DNA of 63,728 nt from an uncultured Collinsella sp. (GCA_902494565.1 CABUTN010000008.1:1-63728), one strand, 5' to 3'. Shown: positions 49,901 to 58,532, numbered from the stretch's first letter. Notes: a model not told the origin generated them from the sequence alone. A program made the numbers and translations.

Positions 49901-50160
49901 AGGGCGATCGTCGCATCATGAACCTGGTCAGCAAGGTGTGCAAGTCGTTCCATGTCGATTGTGGCGCGCTCGAGATGCCCTATGCCAAGACCGATGCCTA
50001 TGCCGCGCTCGAGGCGAGCCGCCGAGCCCTTACCATCGCCGGCGTGGACGGCACGCGTCTGGCTTGCGCTCGTACCGAGGACGACCTGCCCCACAATGTC
50101 AACCCGACGAACATTGCCACGGTATCCGAGATCGTGACCGAGGTTATCCGCCGTTCGTAG
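46984..50160 (+). CDS. M28-peptidase-like membrane protein with giant disordered insert
   Basis: 1058 aa. The start of an M28 aminopeptidase fold is visible (VVVVAHYDS, His138/Asp140) around membrane helices (about 56-95 and 160-205). After GAVCNKSSVAAML, where active M28 enzymes have GADDNASG, come ~640 residues of acidic, Ala/Pro/Glu-rich low complexity. The C-terminal part (895-1058) resumes the fold (HDIWFVATGASDCDGAGMKA, FFINLESVGAG, DLPHNVNPTNIATVSEIV). The bridging Asp and the Glu-Glu pair are not conserved, so it is probably not a standard aminopeptidase. ATG 46984 has GGAG upstream; a longer open frame is not supported. Confidence 0.75.
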   Translation: MANTQNYINHLLQNTGITPACSEEERLAAEDIAQIFRNHGFDPEVQEFNAPAPSRLAFAVTGILAFAGALLMGIGGGIGLVGTLLAIVGAVLYVLERTGHPVVSRLGKTGVSQNVIAYHKASGPLASPRNRPVVVVAHYDSPRAELLAREPYASYRALIAKLLPVATVAPAAVAILRILPLPGALKVLLWIVAILASLVALVNAANIISNRHILPYTSGAVCNKSSVAAMLGVMDNVAPFQGENEFPDDVPFDTYFGEQKRRAEEMARAAAEYAAAQQQNDYGNTIEYEEPTCAEDEFGQPIAPDAQTEPEQGEAFDEQIEGFEGASADETLIGAIVPEDQNQAVQAEEFNDEVPAAVPAEEPVAAEPEPKLYRNAAGNIRFGSDAIRALGMLPESCTLDYEEGEEPTFEPEPAPVVTADDESAAVTAAVAEPEAVSAIDPAAGLDILAPAAPAQDVADESDDDYVEQPRRVSYESDTDFSAEIPAATPHADIASAFSSIGASASNFFKGALAKGKKFVDDFEEKRAAAREAAEQEAIAQQQAAEAARELAAQEFEQNEAMQSVPAKAAEATTSFESQQPTSADVVEATTSFEAQQHVDSTMSFDAAKFDSTITFEKQGTAIAEPLPASDEQDDAVDDDEPIDAAEIQDAAEDEPVEANSDEEQYAAADQGDSAEVEQEEVPAVSETPETDESRPYSTQIFTMPTPSGSGATVANVAPTQDETVDSLMAQISSQASPRPQMNVPDPASAPSPAPSSSPLASVPDPSLPSMKQANVASRTSLFDLPDPSAQVNDPFATAQGPEPTSAPVAPPMPVASGAQPIETISAPAPAAPKSRKRGLGGLFGRKKKNEQDSMSDWLGVEDDYDAKKSGRGIGSWDNFEDDNDGWKGGATSSDGASSEDMLSAVASMGDDELLGHDIWFVATGASDCDGAGMKAFLASHRDRLRGVFFINLESVGAGRLSVVTVEGEQQLLKGDRRIMNLVSKVCKSFHVDCGALEMPYAKTDAYAALEASRRALTIAGVDGTRLACARTEDDLPHNVNPTNIATVSEIVTEVIRRS

Positions 50161-50181
50161 ACGGAGCTCTAAGGAGTCAAC

Positions 50182-50400
50182 GTGTTTTCGTATATTAAGC
50201 GTCATTGGCCTGTCTACGTGATTTTGACCTTGATTGCCATTGCGTTAGGATTTGGGGCTGCCTACATCGTGGGTGCGAAGGGCTCGACCCCCGCCTCCGC
50301 AATCAGCGAAGAGGTGGAGCAAGAACAGAGCACGGGTGCCGATGGGATTCCTGAGTCCGAGCAGGCAATCGTTGATGGCGGATCTTCGTCTGCAGAGTAG
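50182..50400 (+). CDS. Small single-pass membrane protein
   Basis: 72 aa. One membrane helix (about 10-30, YVILTLIAIALGFGAAYIVG) and a short acidic, Ser-rich tail. GTG start preceded by AAGGAG, 21 bases after the M28-like gene and sharing its terminator, so likely a partner of that protein. Unknown function. Confidence 0.7.
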   Translation: MFSYIKRHWPVYVILTLIAIALGFGAAYIVGAKGSTPASAISEEVEQEQSTGADGIPESEQAIVDGGSSSAE

Positions 50401-50421
50401 ATACGGCAATTTACATGATTG

Positions 50422-50459
50422 AAAGCGGGCGAGCCGGGGGACTGGCTCGTCCGCTTTTT
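50422..50459 (+). terminator. Terminator after the M28-like operon
   Basis: AAAGCGGGCGAGCC / GGCTCGTCCGCTTT stem followed by TTTTTC. Confidence 0.87.
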
Positions 50460-50466
50460 CATCGCG

Positions 50467-53400
50467 CTAGCGCTTCTTTGGGATCGACCTAAGGCGAGCG
50501 AACCATAGGGCTGCGGCACCCGAGGTCAGGAGCGCAGTGATGCAAGCGGCGATGGGAACTGATCCTGTTGCCGGTAGGTCCTGCGGTAGGGTACAGCGTT
50601 GAATGACACGGTCCTCGTCATGTGACTCAAGTTTATCGCCGCCGCCGTTGCGGCAAAGATCGACGCGTGCGCTGTTGGTGAGTGCAGTTTGGGGCGTATA
50701 AGCCGACGTTGCCTGCATGTGCACGACTGCGCCCCGAGCGTCTGTGCCAAGGATTGCTTTGGCATCGTCAAGGTCGTCGTGCTCATCTTTGAGATCATCG
50801 CGGGTCCAAGAATCCGCATCGCTTCGAGTCGTAAAGTCGGCGGCTACCGCACCGTATTCAATTCGAATGCCCGTTACGACGGTATTGGATGCAAGGGCGA
50901 GCTCTTCCGCCTCGAGTGTGGTGGATTCCGTGGTCGAGACATCCGCCTTCCAGAGGCGCCAGCCGTCGTAATCGACGAGGCGACAGTCCTCACCAAGGCT
51001 CTCTTTTACTTCGTCGGACTCAAGCCAAGGATTTTCGTGCTCATCGTCAAGTGTCGCGTTCTCCGGCTCATCGACGTCTGTCGAGTCCAACGGCGTCGTG
51101 CGATACCACACGTTGCACAGACCGTTGAGGTCGCCGATGGCGACGGGAGTTTCGATTGAGACGAATCTCGCTGTATCGTCCTCAGCACACTCAAGATCAT
51201 CGGTAATTGTGAACTCATCAACCCAGGTAGCTGAATCGTTTCGAGCATCGATGGTATAGGAGAAAAGCCCATCACTATTGGTTTGCGTCGCGGCGCGATT
51301 ATTACCATCTCCGTTGGCCAACAGGCCCTTTTCGATAGGTTGGACAAGTTCCTGACGCTTGTCGACCTGCCCCTTGATCTCGATGGGCGCATCCTTCATC
51401 GCGACGGATTGGACTTCTCCCGTATCCTTTATTTCAAACGTTATCTCCTCGGCAAGGTCGTAGGTCCGCGGAGACATCATTTCGCGCAACGAGTAGGTGC
51501 CGGGTGCAAGATGTTCGACGCGGTGTGGCTTGTCGGATGAGGTCCAGGATTCTATTTCGGTTTTATCGGGACCATATAAGGTGAGCTGTGCGCCTTCCAC
51601 TTCCTGCTCACCGCTTGCATCGACCTTGGAGATATCAACCTTGGTGTAATCGTCGGATACGTTGAGCCGTGCTTCTACAACGGGTGTTTTCTGGTCGGCA
51701 TAAGTAAGGTCGACAATATGGGTTGTCAGATCGAGCAAGAAGCCTGCCGGCGCTTGAGTCTCGACAACCTCGTAGCGTGCGGTGCCAGGTCCCAGCGGGA
51801 GGTTGTCCGCGCGTGCTTCTCCAGTTTCATCCGTCGTGACGGTAGCGACAGTCTCACCGTCGAGCGCGGCAATGCTACCGTCGGGGCGCACGATATCACC
51901 CGAGGCACGGATCTCAAAGACGGCGCCCGCGAGGCTGCTGCCGTCTATGGCATCGGTTTTAACGATCCTGATGTTTCCGGTCGCGGCGTGGTCATAATAC
52001 GAGGCGATTGCAACGGGCGTTAGGTTCATGTCGGCGGGTATGTTTACCTCGATCTCTTCGCCGACAAGATAGGGCTCTTTGGCCGAGGTTTCGCGTACAT
52101 AATAGGTGCCCGGTACGAGCGATTCGGGCAGTGTGACGGTCCCGGTCGCGTCAGTCGTAAAGGTGTCCATTACGTTATGTGCTGGATACCAGCAAGTTTG
52201 TGAGACAGGTTCGTGATTGCTGTCGAGGAGTTGGAAGGTGAATCCGGCTAGTGGAACAGAAGCGCCTGTTTGGGCATCGCGTTTTACAATCTGGAGATGC
52301 GTCGACAGAGTGTGGTTGTCCACGATATATTGAAGCTCGGTGCCGTTGGAAATCTGATTGGCCCCGACGGTCCATTCCCCTGCACGTTTAAAACCCTCGG
52401 GGACGGTTTCCGGAACCTCGCGAACCGTGTAGCCGGTGCGGTCGTATGGGATGGCTCCGTGGACACCGGCGGGTCGCTTGCCTGCGCCGAACCATGTTTC
52501 GGGCTGATCCTTGGTGGAGGCAAAGCCATAGACGTTTGTGGTCAGTGTGCCGACAACCTGCTGAGAGCTGTTGCTGACAACCTCAAAGACAACACCTCCC
52601 GCCGGCTGCTCCAGGCCGGATTGGTCGCTATTGCCGTAATCCTTGAATTTGGATATCTCAAGGTTAAACGCAATGGGGATATCGGAAACGCGAGATTCGA
52701 TCTCGACCACGCCTGAATCGCCGAGCAGGTCGGCTCCAACGGTATAGGTCCAGCTGTCGTTGGATGGCAGGTAGCCCTCGGGGGCTTTTGATTCGTAGAT
52801 GGTAAAGGTTCCTAAGGGGACATCGGCGAGGGTGGCCCGACCGCTTTCGTCGGTCGTGAGGATTTGTGCCCATCCAGGGGTTGATTGCGACACACACGTG
52901 AACTCTGCTCCTGCGAGTGAAGATCCCACCTGGGGGCCGGCATTCGTCGCGGCATCGAGTTTTACGATACGCAGGTTGATGGTGCCGGGCTGTTCATCAA
53001 TGGCGACCCGCCCGCCGTCATTCCCCGTGGTAAAGGCAATACGATCGTGGCGGGGGACATAGCCGGCCGGCGCCTTCGTTTCAACTAGGTAGTATGCCGT
53101 ATTGGGCAGAAGTGTTGCTTGCGCTCGACCGTTGCTATCCATTTGGATGGTGCCGACATGCGCGCCGCTGGCGCTCTCAAAAATATCGAATGTTGCCCCG
53201 GTAAACTGATAGGTATTGTTTCCGCTGGTAATAACGGTGTTAGCAGACTGCTTTTGGAAGGAAACAGAGACCGCCGGCAGTACATAGAGCATGTCTTGAC
53301 GTTTGCTGCCGCCCGATACGGTTCCTAGATAGCGCCGCGCGCGGTGCGGAGCGGCTTTGATGCTTCCTGATTTTGTGCTGTCGTGGAGCCACCGCGCAGC

Positions 53401-53898
53401 CGCTACGACTTCATTGTCGGCGGTAAAGTGCCCACTCTTGGTTTTGCCCTGAGCGGTCGTGTAGGAGTAGGTGCCGTCGACATGGGTAGTGCCGTTGAGC
53501 ATCCATACGGCAAGCTGGGTGGCGGCGCGGGCGCGATCGGGTGAAAGATGGTAACCGCCAAACGACGTGGCGGTAGGATATCCGTGACAAACGATTGCCG
53601 CGAACTCGTCGTCGAGCCATACCCAGCCTTGATCAAAGTTGAGCCATGGGCCGCCCGGCTTGGTGGGGCCGGGGCGCTCCTGGTTCATGCAGTAGGCAAT
53701 CGAGGCGTCTTGAGCTTCATACTTGCCGATGAAGAAGGGCCCACAATCATCGCTAATAGTGCGGAAGCCGAGCTGGTCGTAGCCATCGACGGCAAATGCG
53801 GCTCCCGGTGCCAGGCAGCCGAAAAGCAGGAAGAGGAGCAGGAGCAGCGGACCTGTTGCGATTGCGCTGTGGACAGAGTGCGTGGGTGCGTTGGACAT
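50467..53898 (-). CDS. LPATG-anchored thioester/Cna-B adhesin
   Basis: 1143 aa surface protein. Signal peptide (about 12-36); N-terminal thioester domain (about 40-180) in which Cys of IAYCMN and Gln of ATQLAVWML match the Cys and TQxAxW motifs of covalent host-binding domains. Then at least six Cna-B/SpaA repeats whose E-boxes read YYLVETKAPAGY, FTIYESKAPEGY, YTVREVPETVPEGF, YYVRETSA, YEVVETQAPAGF and YSLREMMS. A C-terminal domain, sortase signal LPATG, hydrophobic helix and basic tail follow. No sortase gene lies nearby. GGATAAGGAG precedes the ATG. Confidence 0.92.
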   Translation of the reverse strand: MSNAPTHSVHSAIATGPLLLLLFLLFGCLAPGAAFAVDGYDQLGFRTISDDCGPFFIGKYEAQDASIAYCMNQERPGPTKPGGPWLNFDQGWVWLDDEFAAIVCHGYPTATSFGGYHLSPDRARAATQLAVWMLNGTTHVDGTYSYTTAQGKTKSGHFTADNEVVAAARWLHDSTKSGSIKAAPHRARRYLGTVSGGSKRQDMLYVLPAVSVSFQKQSANTVITSGNNTYQFTGATFDIFESASGAHVGTIQMDSNGRAQATLLPNTAYYLVETKAPAGYVPRHDRIAFTTGNDGGRVAIDEQPGTINLRIVKLDAATNAGPQVGSSLAGAEFTCVSQSTPGWAQILTTDESGRATLADVPLGTFTIYESKAPEGYLPSNDSWTYTVGADLLGDSGVVEIESRVSDIPIAFNLEISKFKDYGNSDQSGLEQPAGGVVFEVVSNSSQQVVGTLTTNVYGFASTKDQPETWFGAGKRPAGVHGAIPYDRTGYTVREVPETVPEGFKRAGEWTVGANQISNGTELQYIVDNHTLSTHLQIVKRDAQTGASVPLAGFTFQLLDSNHEPVSQTCWYPAHNVMDTFTTDATGTVTLPESLVPGTYYVRETSAKEPYLVGEEIEVNIPADMNLTPVAIASYYDHAATGNIRIVKTDAIDGSSLAGAVFEIRASGDIVRPDGSIAALDGETVATVTTDETGEARADNLPLGPGTARYEVVETQAPAGFLLDLTTHIVDLTYADQKTPVVEARLNVSDDYTKVDISKVDASGEQEVEGAQLTLYGPDKTEIESWTSSDKPHRVEHLAPGTYSLREMMSPRTYDLAEEITFEIKDTGEVQSVAMKDAPIEIKGQVDKRQELVQPIEKGLLANGDGNNRAATQTNSDGLFSYTIDARNDSATWVDEFTITDDLECAEDDTARFVSIETPVAIGDLNGLCNVWYRTTPLDSTDVDEPENATLDDEHENPWLESDEVKESLGEDCRLVDYDGWRLWKADVSTTESTTLEAEELALASNTVVTGIRIEYGAVAADFTTRSDADSWTRDDLKDEHDDLDDAKAILGTDARGAVVHMQATSAYTPQTALTNSARVDLCRNGGGDKLESHDEDRVIQRCTLPQDLPATGSVPIAACITALLTSGAAALWFARLRSIPKKR

Positions 53899-54195
53899 GG
53901 CTGCTCCTTATCCCTCGTGCGCCGCACGGGGAGGCCGCGGCGCTTGGGATGAGGCTACCCCCGAGGTTCATGCGGGTAAGTACCGGAGCCTGACCAAAAG
54001 CTTGCCCAATTCCTGACAAATTGAGCTCAAATACAACAATCAAGCAAAAGTGCAGGTAGAAGATAGGGAGAATAGGAGGTCAAAGGTCCTCATCTCCACA
54101 ATTGACGCGATTTTCAAACGAATCTCCATAGCTAAAACAAGCATCGCCACCCTTGTATCGAACAAGACAACCGCGTTATACTAGCCAACACATAA

Positions 54196-54270
54196 GCGGG
54201 CATCGCCAAGTGGTAAGGCATCAGCTTCCCAAGCTGACACTCGCGGGTTCGAGTCCCGTTGCCCGCTCCA
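54196..54270 (+). tRNA. tRNA-Gly (CCC)
   Basis: Acceptor GCGGGCA / TGCCCGC, T discriminator, encoded CCA. Anticodon loop TTCCCAA (CCC). 75 nt. The gap between it and the adhesin gene (53899-54195) shows no gene. Confidence 0.97.
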
Positions 54271-54281
54271 GCTAGAAGCAC

Positions 54282-54314
54282 AAGCACGGCACCATTACGG
54301 TGCCGTGCTTTTTT
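54282..54314 (+). terminator. Terminator after tRNA-Gly
   Basis: AAGCACGGCACC / GGTGCCGTGCTT, 12-bp perfect stem followed by TTTTTT. Confidence 0.95.
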
Positions 54315-54325
54315 CAATAAAGTGC

Positions 54326-54340
54326 CGGGACTCGAACCCG
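54326..54340 (-). repeat. Inverted copy of the tRNA-Gly T-arm
   Basis: CGGGACTCGAACCCG is the exact reverse complement of 15 bases of the tRNA-Gly T-arm (54244-54258), placed 12 bases after the terminator. Confidence 0.7.
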
Positions 54341-54410
54341 ACAGGGTGCGAGCGTTAAATAAACGCGAAGCGTTTATAGCGAGCAGGCAAGGGCGCCGAT
54401 AGGCGACCGC

Positions 54411-54462
54411 AGCCGGTGCGGATTTGCGAAGCAAATACGCGGATGTCCCGTTGCCCGCTCCA
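54411..54462 (+). repeat. tRNA-Gly 3'-end remnant, copy 1
   Basis: Holds GCGGATTTGCGAAGCAAAT (stem-loop with the GCGAAGC mini-hairpin) and ends in GTCCCGTTGCCCGCTCCA, identical to the last 18 bases of tRNA-Gly. Confidence 0.8.
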
Positions 54463-54541
54463 TGGAGCAAGGAAGATTTCGGGAATGGTAGATTCAGCCT
54501 GCTTTGCCCCCGCATTTCCCCGGGTTTCGGTATGCCACTGA

Positions 54542-54593
54542 AGCCGGTGCGGATTTGCGAAGCAAATACGCGGATGTCCCCATGCCCGCTCCA
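54542..54593 (+). repeat. tRNA-Gly 3'-end remnant, copy 2
   Basis: Matches copy 1 over about 39 bases, then differs by two bases before TGCCCGCTCCA. The space between the copies (54463-54541) and the rest of 54271-54695 holds no credible gene. Confidence 0.8.
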
Positions 54594-54695
54594 ATTCCAA
54601 AATGTTAGGTTAATGCCTGCTGCCCATACTTGCACCTGCGCACGGTACAATGGTTGAGTTACGACCAACGTGCCAATAACCAAAAAGGAGCCGCT

Positions 54696-56042
54696 ATGAT
54701 CGATCGCTATACCCGCCCGGAGATGGGACACATCTTCTCCCTCGAGAACAAGTACGCCATTTGGCAGGAGATCGAGGTTCTGGCCTGCGAGGCCCAGGCG
54801 GAGCTCGGCAAGATCGGTATTTCCAAAGACGAGGCCCAGTGGATCCGCGACCATGCCAACTTTGAGAAGGCGAAGGTCGATGAGATCGAGGAAGTCACGC
54901 GCCACGACGTCATTGCCTTCCTGACCAACATGAAGGAATACATCGATGCCGATGTTCCCGAGGGCGACCCCAAGCCCAGCCGCTGGGTTCACTATGGCAT
55001 GACCAGCTCGGATCTGGGCGACACGGCCCTGTGCTACCAGCTCACCCAGGCCTGCGCCCTGATCATCGAGGACGTCAAGAAGCTCGGCGAGATTTGCAAG
55101 CGTCGCGCCTTTGAGGAGCGCAACACGCTCTGTGCCGGCCGCACTCATGGCATCCACGCCGAGCCGATGACCTTCGGCATGAAGTTTGGCTCTTGGGCCT
55201 GGGAGCTCAAGCGCGATCTGGATCGTCTTGAGGACGCCCGCAAGAATGTTGCCTTCGGTGCCATCTCGGGCGCTGTCGGCACGTACAGCTCCATCGAGCC
55301 GTTCGTCGAGGAGTACGTCTGCGAGCACCTGGGCCTGGTCCACGATCCTCTGTCCACGCAGGTCATCAGCCGCGATCACCATGCCTACCTTGCCGGCGTG
55401 CTTGCCACTACAGCGGCCACCTGTGAGCGCATCGCTACCGAGGTCCGCAATCTGCAGAAGACTGATACGCTCGAGGCCGAGGAGCCGTTCCGTAAGGGCC
55501 AAAAGGGCAGCTCAGCCATGCCGCACAAGCGCAACCCCATCACCATGGAGAAAGTCTGCGGTCTGTCTCGCGTCGTGAAGTCCAACGCCCAGGTTGCCTT
55601 CGATAACGTCGCCCTGTGGCACGAGCGTGACATTTCGCACTCCTCTGCCGAGCGCGTCGCCCAGGCCGATAGCTTCATCGCCCTCGACCACATGTTCCAG
55701 TGCCTCATCCGCGTTATCGACGGCCTGCAGCTGTATCCCGCCCGCATGATGGCCAACCTCAATAAGACCCGCGGCCTCATCTTCTCTTCCAAGGTACTGC
55801 TCGCCCTCGTCGACACGGGCATCACCCGCGAGGACGCGTACGCCATTGTGCAGGAGAACGCTATGGCAACCTGGCACGAGGTACAGGATTGTGTCTCCGG
55901 CCCCACCTTTAAGGAGCGTCTCGAGGCCGACCCGCGCTGCACCGTCAGTCAGGAGAAGCTCGACGAGATCTTTGATCCGTGGGACTTCCTCACCCGTATC
56001 GACACGGTCTTTGATCGTCTGGAGCAGCTGAGCTTCGAGTAG
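54696..56042 (+). CDS. purB: Adenylosuccinate lyase
   Basis: 448 aa, fumarase/aspartase superfamily. Acts twice in purine synthesis (SAICAR to AICAR; adenylosuccinate to AMP). Signature GSSAMPHKRNPITMEKVCG and catalytic His in GRTHGIHAEPM are present. ATG 54696 has AAAAAGGAG upstream; an open extension upstream is not conserved. Confidence 0.98.
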   Translation: MIDRYTRPEMGHIFSLENKYAIWQEIEVLACEAQAELGKIGISKDEAQWIRDHANFEKAKVDEIEEVTRHDVIAFLTNMKEYIDADVPEGDPKPSRWVHYGMTSSDLGDTALCYQLTQACALIIEDVKKLGEICKRRAFEERNTLCAGRTHGIHAEPMTFGMKFGSWAWELKRDLDRLEDARKNVAFGAISGAVGTYSSIEPFVEEYVCEHLGLVHDPLSTQVISRDHHAYLAGVLATTAATCERIATEVRNLQKTDTLEAEEPFRKGQKGSSAMPHKRNPITMEKVCGLSRVVKSNAQVAFDNVALWHERDISHSSAERVAQADSFIALDHMFQCLIRVIDGLQLYPARMMANLNKTRGLIFSSKVLLALVDTGITREDAYAIVQENAMATWHEVQDCVSGPTFKERLEADPRCTVSQEKLDEIFDPWDFLTRIDTVFDRLEQLSFE

Positions 56043-56068
56043 GTTCGGGCATAACGTTAGCTTTTTAG

Positions 56069-56106
56069 GGCGCTTTGCTGGTAATGTGTGTTGCCGGCAA
56101 AGCGCC
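56069..56106 (+). terminator. Hairpin after purB
   Basis: GGCGCTTTGC / GCAAAGCGCC, 10-bp stem with an 18-base loop and no clear T-run; probable terminator or processing site. Confidence 0.5.
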
Positions 56107-56170
56107 TCGTTGCATTTAGGGAAAGACGGGGATAATAGTCGTCTCGAATAACATTCTGAGAGGGGATCGC

Positions 56171-56434
56171 ATGATTTCGTTTGATTACAAGCCTCAGGGC
56201 GTGTGTGCTCGCAATATTCACCTTGATCTTTCCGATGACGGCAACAAGGTGATGGGCGTTGAGTTTACCGGCGGCTGCGACGGCAATCTCAAGGCTATCT
56301 CCAAGCTGGTCGAGGGCGCTCCTGCCGATCGCGTAATCGAGGTTCTCGCCGGTAATACCTGCGGTATGAAAAAGACCTCCTGCGCCGACCAGCTTACACG
56401 CGCTATCGAGGCCGCTCGCACCGAGATCGCCTAA
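56171..56434 (+). CDS. TSCPD-domain protein (TIGR03905-like)
   Basis: 87 aa with conserved Cys pattern and the eponymous core KKTSCADQL; VEFTGGCDGNLKAIS is typical. The family is widespread in anaerobes and resembles the Cys-rich tail of adenosylcobalamin ribonucleotide reductases; its role is not established. It overlaps the next gene by one base (TAATG). Confidence 0.88.
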   Translation: MISFDYKPQGVCARNIHLDLSDDGNKVMGVEFTGGCDGNLKAISKLVEGAPADRVIEVLAGNTCGMKKTSCADQLTRAIEAARTEIA

Positions 56435-57645
56435 TGGGTATCGCCGATCACATCAAGAACGGAATATCGCGTCGCGGCTTTGTACTCGGTGGGGCTGCCG
56501 CGGGCGCTGCCACGGTGCTTGCCGGATGCTCGAAAAAAACGGGCACCAGCGATGATGCCGCCGGCGAGCCGCAGGTTATCAAGGATGATTCCAAAATCAT
56601 CTCGATTACGGATGAGTACGAGGCAGTCGACATCGATCTTGAGCCGGCGGCGTCATGGACGCTGCCTCTGGGTACGCTGCTGTACTACTGCGACGGCGAT
56701 TACGCCGCGGCGATGATGGCGCCCGCATCGGCACTGCACGCCAACACACTCGGTGTGCTCAACCTGGGCGATGGCTCGCTTACCACATTAATCGAGGATC
56801 CTATCGAGGGCACGGGATATGCATTCTACGATGTCCGTGCCGGCGACAGCGTATTCGCGTGGGTTGAGATGAACTTTGCCAATTCATCGTGGAAGCTCTA
56901 CGGTCAAAATCTGTCGGGCGCTTCGCTCTCTGGCGACGTGGTTGAGCTCGATCGAGGTGGCAAGGACTATGATCCGCCGCTGTTTACGGCGTTCGGGTCA
57001 TCAGTCATCTGGTATAAAATGCCCTCGGCAGGTGGCAATAAAACGAGTAGCGATTCGTTTTGCTATCGTCGCTCACTTGATGAATCCAAGGCCGAGACAA
57101 TTTGGAAATCGACGGGCCGCTTTGCATCGGCCCCGCGCGCGAGCGACGGCATTTTGACCATCTCGCCGCGTGTCCGCAACGACGAGGGCGTCTACTACGG
57201 CATAACGGCAATCGATCTGACCGACGGCAACAACACCAAGCGTGCCCAGTTGGTCCTTCCTTCGTCAGTTTTGCCTTTCGAGGCCGTATATATGGGCGAT
57301 ACCTTCGTGTTTTCTATCGAGGCGGCCTATAGTGGCGTGGGCAGCCTGGGCAATATGGGCACGTATATCGGTAATGAAGGAGGGCCGTACCTCTTCCTGT
57401 CACGCGAGCCGCTCGCATGTGCGGCTGGCAAGAAGAATAAATACCTTGTTAAGGTACAGGCGTCGCATTTCCTGATCGACACCTCTGCCAAGACCTATGG
57501 CTCGCTGCTGTCGCCCGACCGCGCTTTGGAGTATGGCGATTATCCAGCTACGGCGGGAAAATCGGACTCATTCCTTACGTACGCCACGGTGCGCAACAGC
57601 CAGGGTATACCAGAGACGGTCACTGCACGCCTATTCTCTCTTTAA
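56434..57645 (+). CDS. Tat-exported lipoprotein, probable beta-propeller
   Basis: 403 aa. Twin-arginine signal SRRGFVLGGAAAGAATVLAGC ends in a lipobox Cys, so it is exported folded and lipid-anchored. The rest consists of repeated beta-strand blades with Asp/Gly/Trp-rich turns (VFAWVEMNFANSSWKLYGQN, VIWYKMPS), suggesting a propeller. Ligand unknown. Translationally coupled to the TSCPD gene. Confidence 0.78.
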   Translation: MGIADHIKNGISRRGFVLGGAAAGAATVLAGCSKKTGTSDDAAGEPQVIKDDSKIISITDEYEAVDIDLEPAASWTLPLGTLLYYCDGDYAAAMMAPASALHANTLGVLNLGDGSLTTLIEDPIEGTGYAFYDVRAGDSVFAWVEMNFANSSWKLYGQNLSGASLSGDVVELDRGGKDYDPPLFTAFGSSVIWYKMPSAGGNKTSSDSFCYRRSLDESKAETIWKSTGRFASAPRASDGILTISPRVRNDEGVYYGITAIDLTDGNNTKRAQLVLPSSVLPFEAVYMGDTFVFSIEAAYSGVGSLGNMGTYIGNEGGPYLFLSREPLACAAGKKNKYLVKVQASHFLIDTSAKTYGSLLSPDRALEYGDYPATAGKSDSFLTYATVRNSQGIPETVTARLFSL

Positions 57646-57704
57646 GCTTAGAGGGGTTAAAAAGGCGCCAACAGGGGAATAAACGCGTTGTAATTGTGAG
57701 TACC

Positions 57705-57743
57705 GCCCGCCGAGCTGCCGCGTCATAGCGGCATCTGGCGGGC
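57705..57743 (+). terminator. Two-tier hairpin before the two-component genes
   Basis: GCCCGCC/GGCGGGC encloses TGCCGC/GCGGCA. T-tract lacking; likely the end of the lipoprotein transcript. Confidence 0.5.
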
Positions 57744-57798
57744 TCAGGTGCGTTAAAATGGGCTTGTTCTTAGCTAATTGAGACAGGGGGGCCGTGTT

Positions 57799-58521
57799 AT
57801 GGCTTCAGATGCAAAAAAGATTCTGCTGGTCGAGGATGAGAAGGCAATCCGTGACGCCGTCGCTGCCTATCTCGAGCGCGAAGGCTACTGGGTTGTGGGC
57901 GTCGGCGACGGCCAGTCCGCGATCGAGGAGTTCGAGAAGCATCAGTTCGACCTGGTCGTGCTCGACCTTATGCTCCCCAAGATCCCCGGCGAGCGCGTTT
58001 GCCGCACCATTCGCGATACCTCGGATGTCCCCATCATCATGCTGACGGCTAAGGGCGAGATCGAGGACCGTATTATCGGTCTTGAGCTCGGCGCCGACGA
58101 CTATCTGATTAAGCCGTTCTCGCCGCGCGAGCTCGTCGCCCGCGTTCGCGCTCTGTTCCGCCGTGCCCATCAGGCCGACGAGCCCGCCGTCGAGGTACTC
58201 GACTTCGGCGATCTGGTCATCGATATCTCGGGCCACAAGATCTTGGTCGAGGGCAAGGAAGTCGATCTGACGGCTTCCGAGTTCAAGCTGCTCACCACAC
58301 TTGCCCGTCATCCCGGCCGTGTGTATAACCGCATGGAGCTGGTCGAGAAAGTGCTCGGGTATGACTTTGAGGGCTATGAGCGCACCATCGATAGCCACGT
58401 GAAGAATCTTCGCGCCAAGCTGGGCGATGATCCCAAGAAGCCCAAGTGGCTCTACACCGTCCATGGTGTCGGCTATCGCTTCGAGGCTCCGGCCAAGACC
58501 GATAAGTCGGACGAGAAATAG
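57799..58521 (+). CDS. OmpR-family response regulator
   Basis: 240 aa. Receiver domain (1-125) with acidic pair VEDEK, phospho-acceptor Asp in VVLDLMLPKIPGE and Lys in LIKPFSP, then a winged-helix DNA-binding domain (about 140-235, LTASEFKLLTTLARHPGRVY...VHGVGYRFE). The ATG at 57799 is preferred over an upstream TTG-type extension. Forms a two-component system with the next gene. Confidence 0.95.
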   Translation: MASDAKKILLVEDEKAIRDAVAAYLEREGYWVVGVGDGQSAIEEFEKHQFDLVVLDLMLPKIPGERVCRTIRDTSDVPIIMLTAKGEIEDRIIGLELGADDYLIKPFSPRELVARVRALFRRAHQADEPAVEVLDFGDLVIDISGHKILVEGKEVDLTASEFKLLTTLARHPGRVYNRMELVEKVLGYDFEGYERTIDSHVKNLRAKLGDDPKKPKWLYTVHGVGYRFEAPAKTDKSDEK

Positions 58522-58532
58522 GGAAATCACAT

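Noticed and set aside
54355..54600. 81-codon frame with repeated RVFASQIRTG
   Set aside because: The repeat is the translated tRNA-Gly remnant unit; not a gene.
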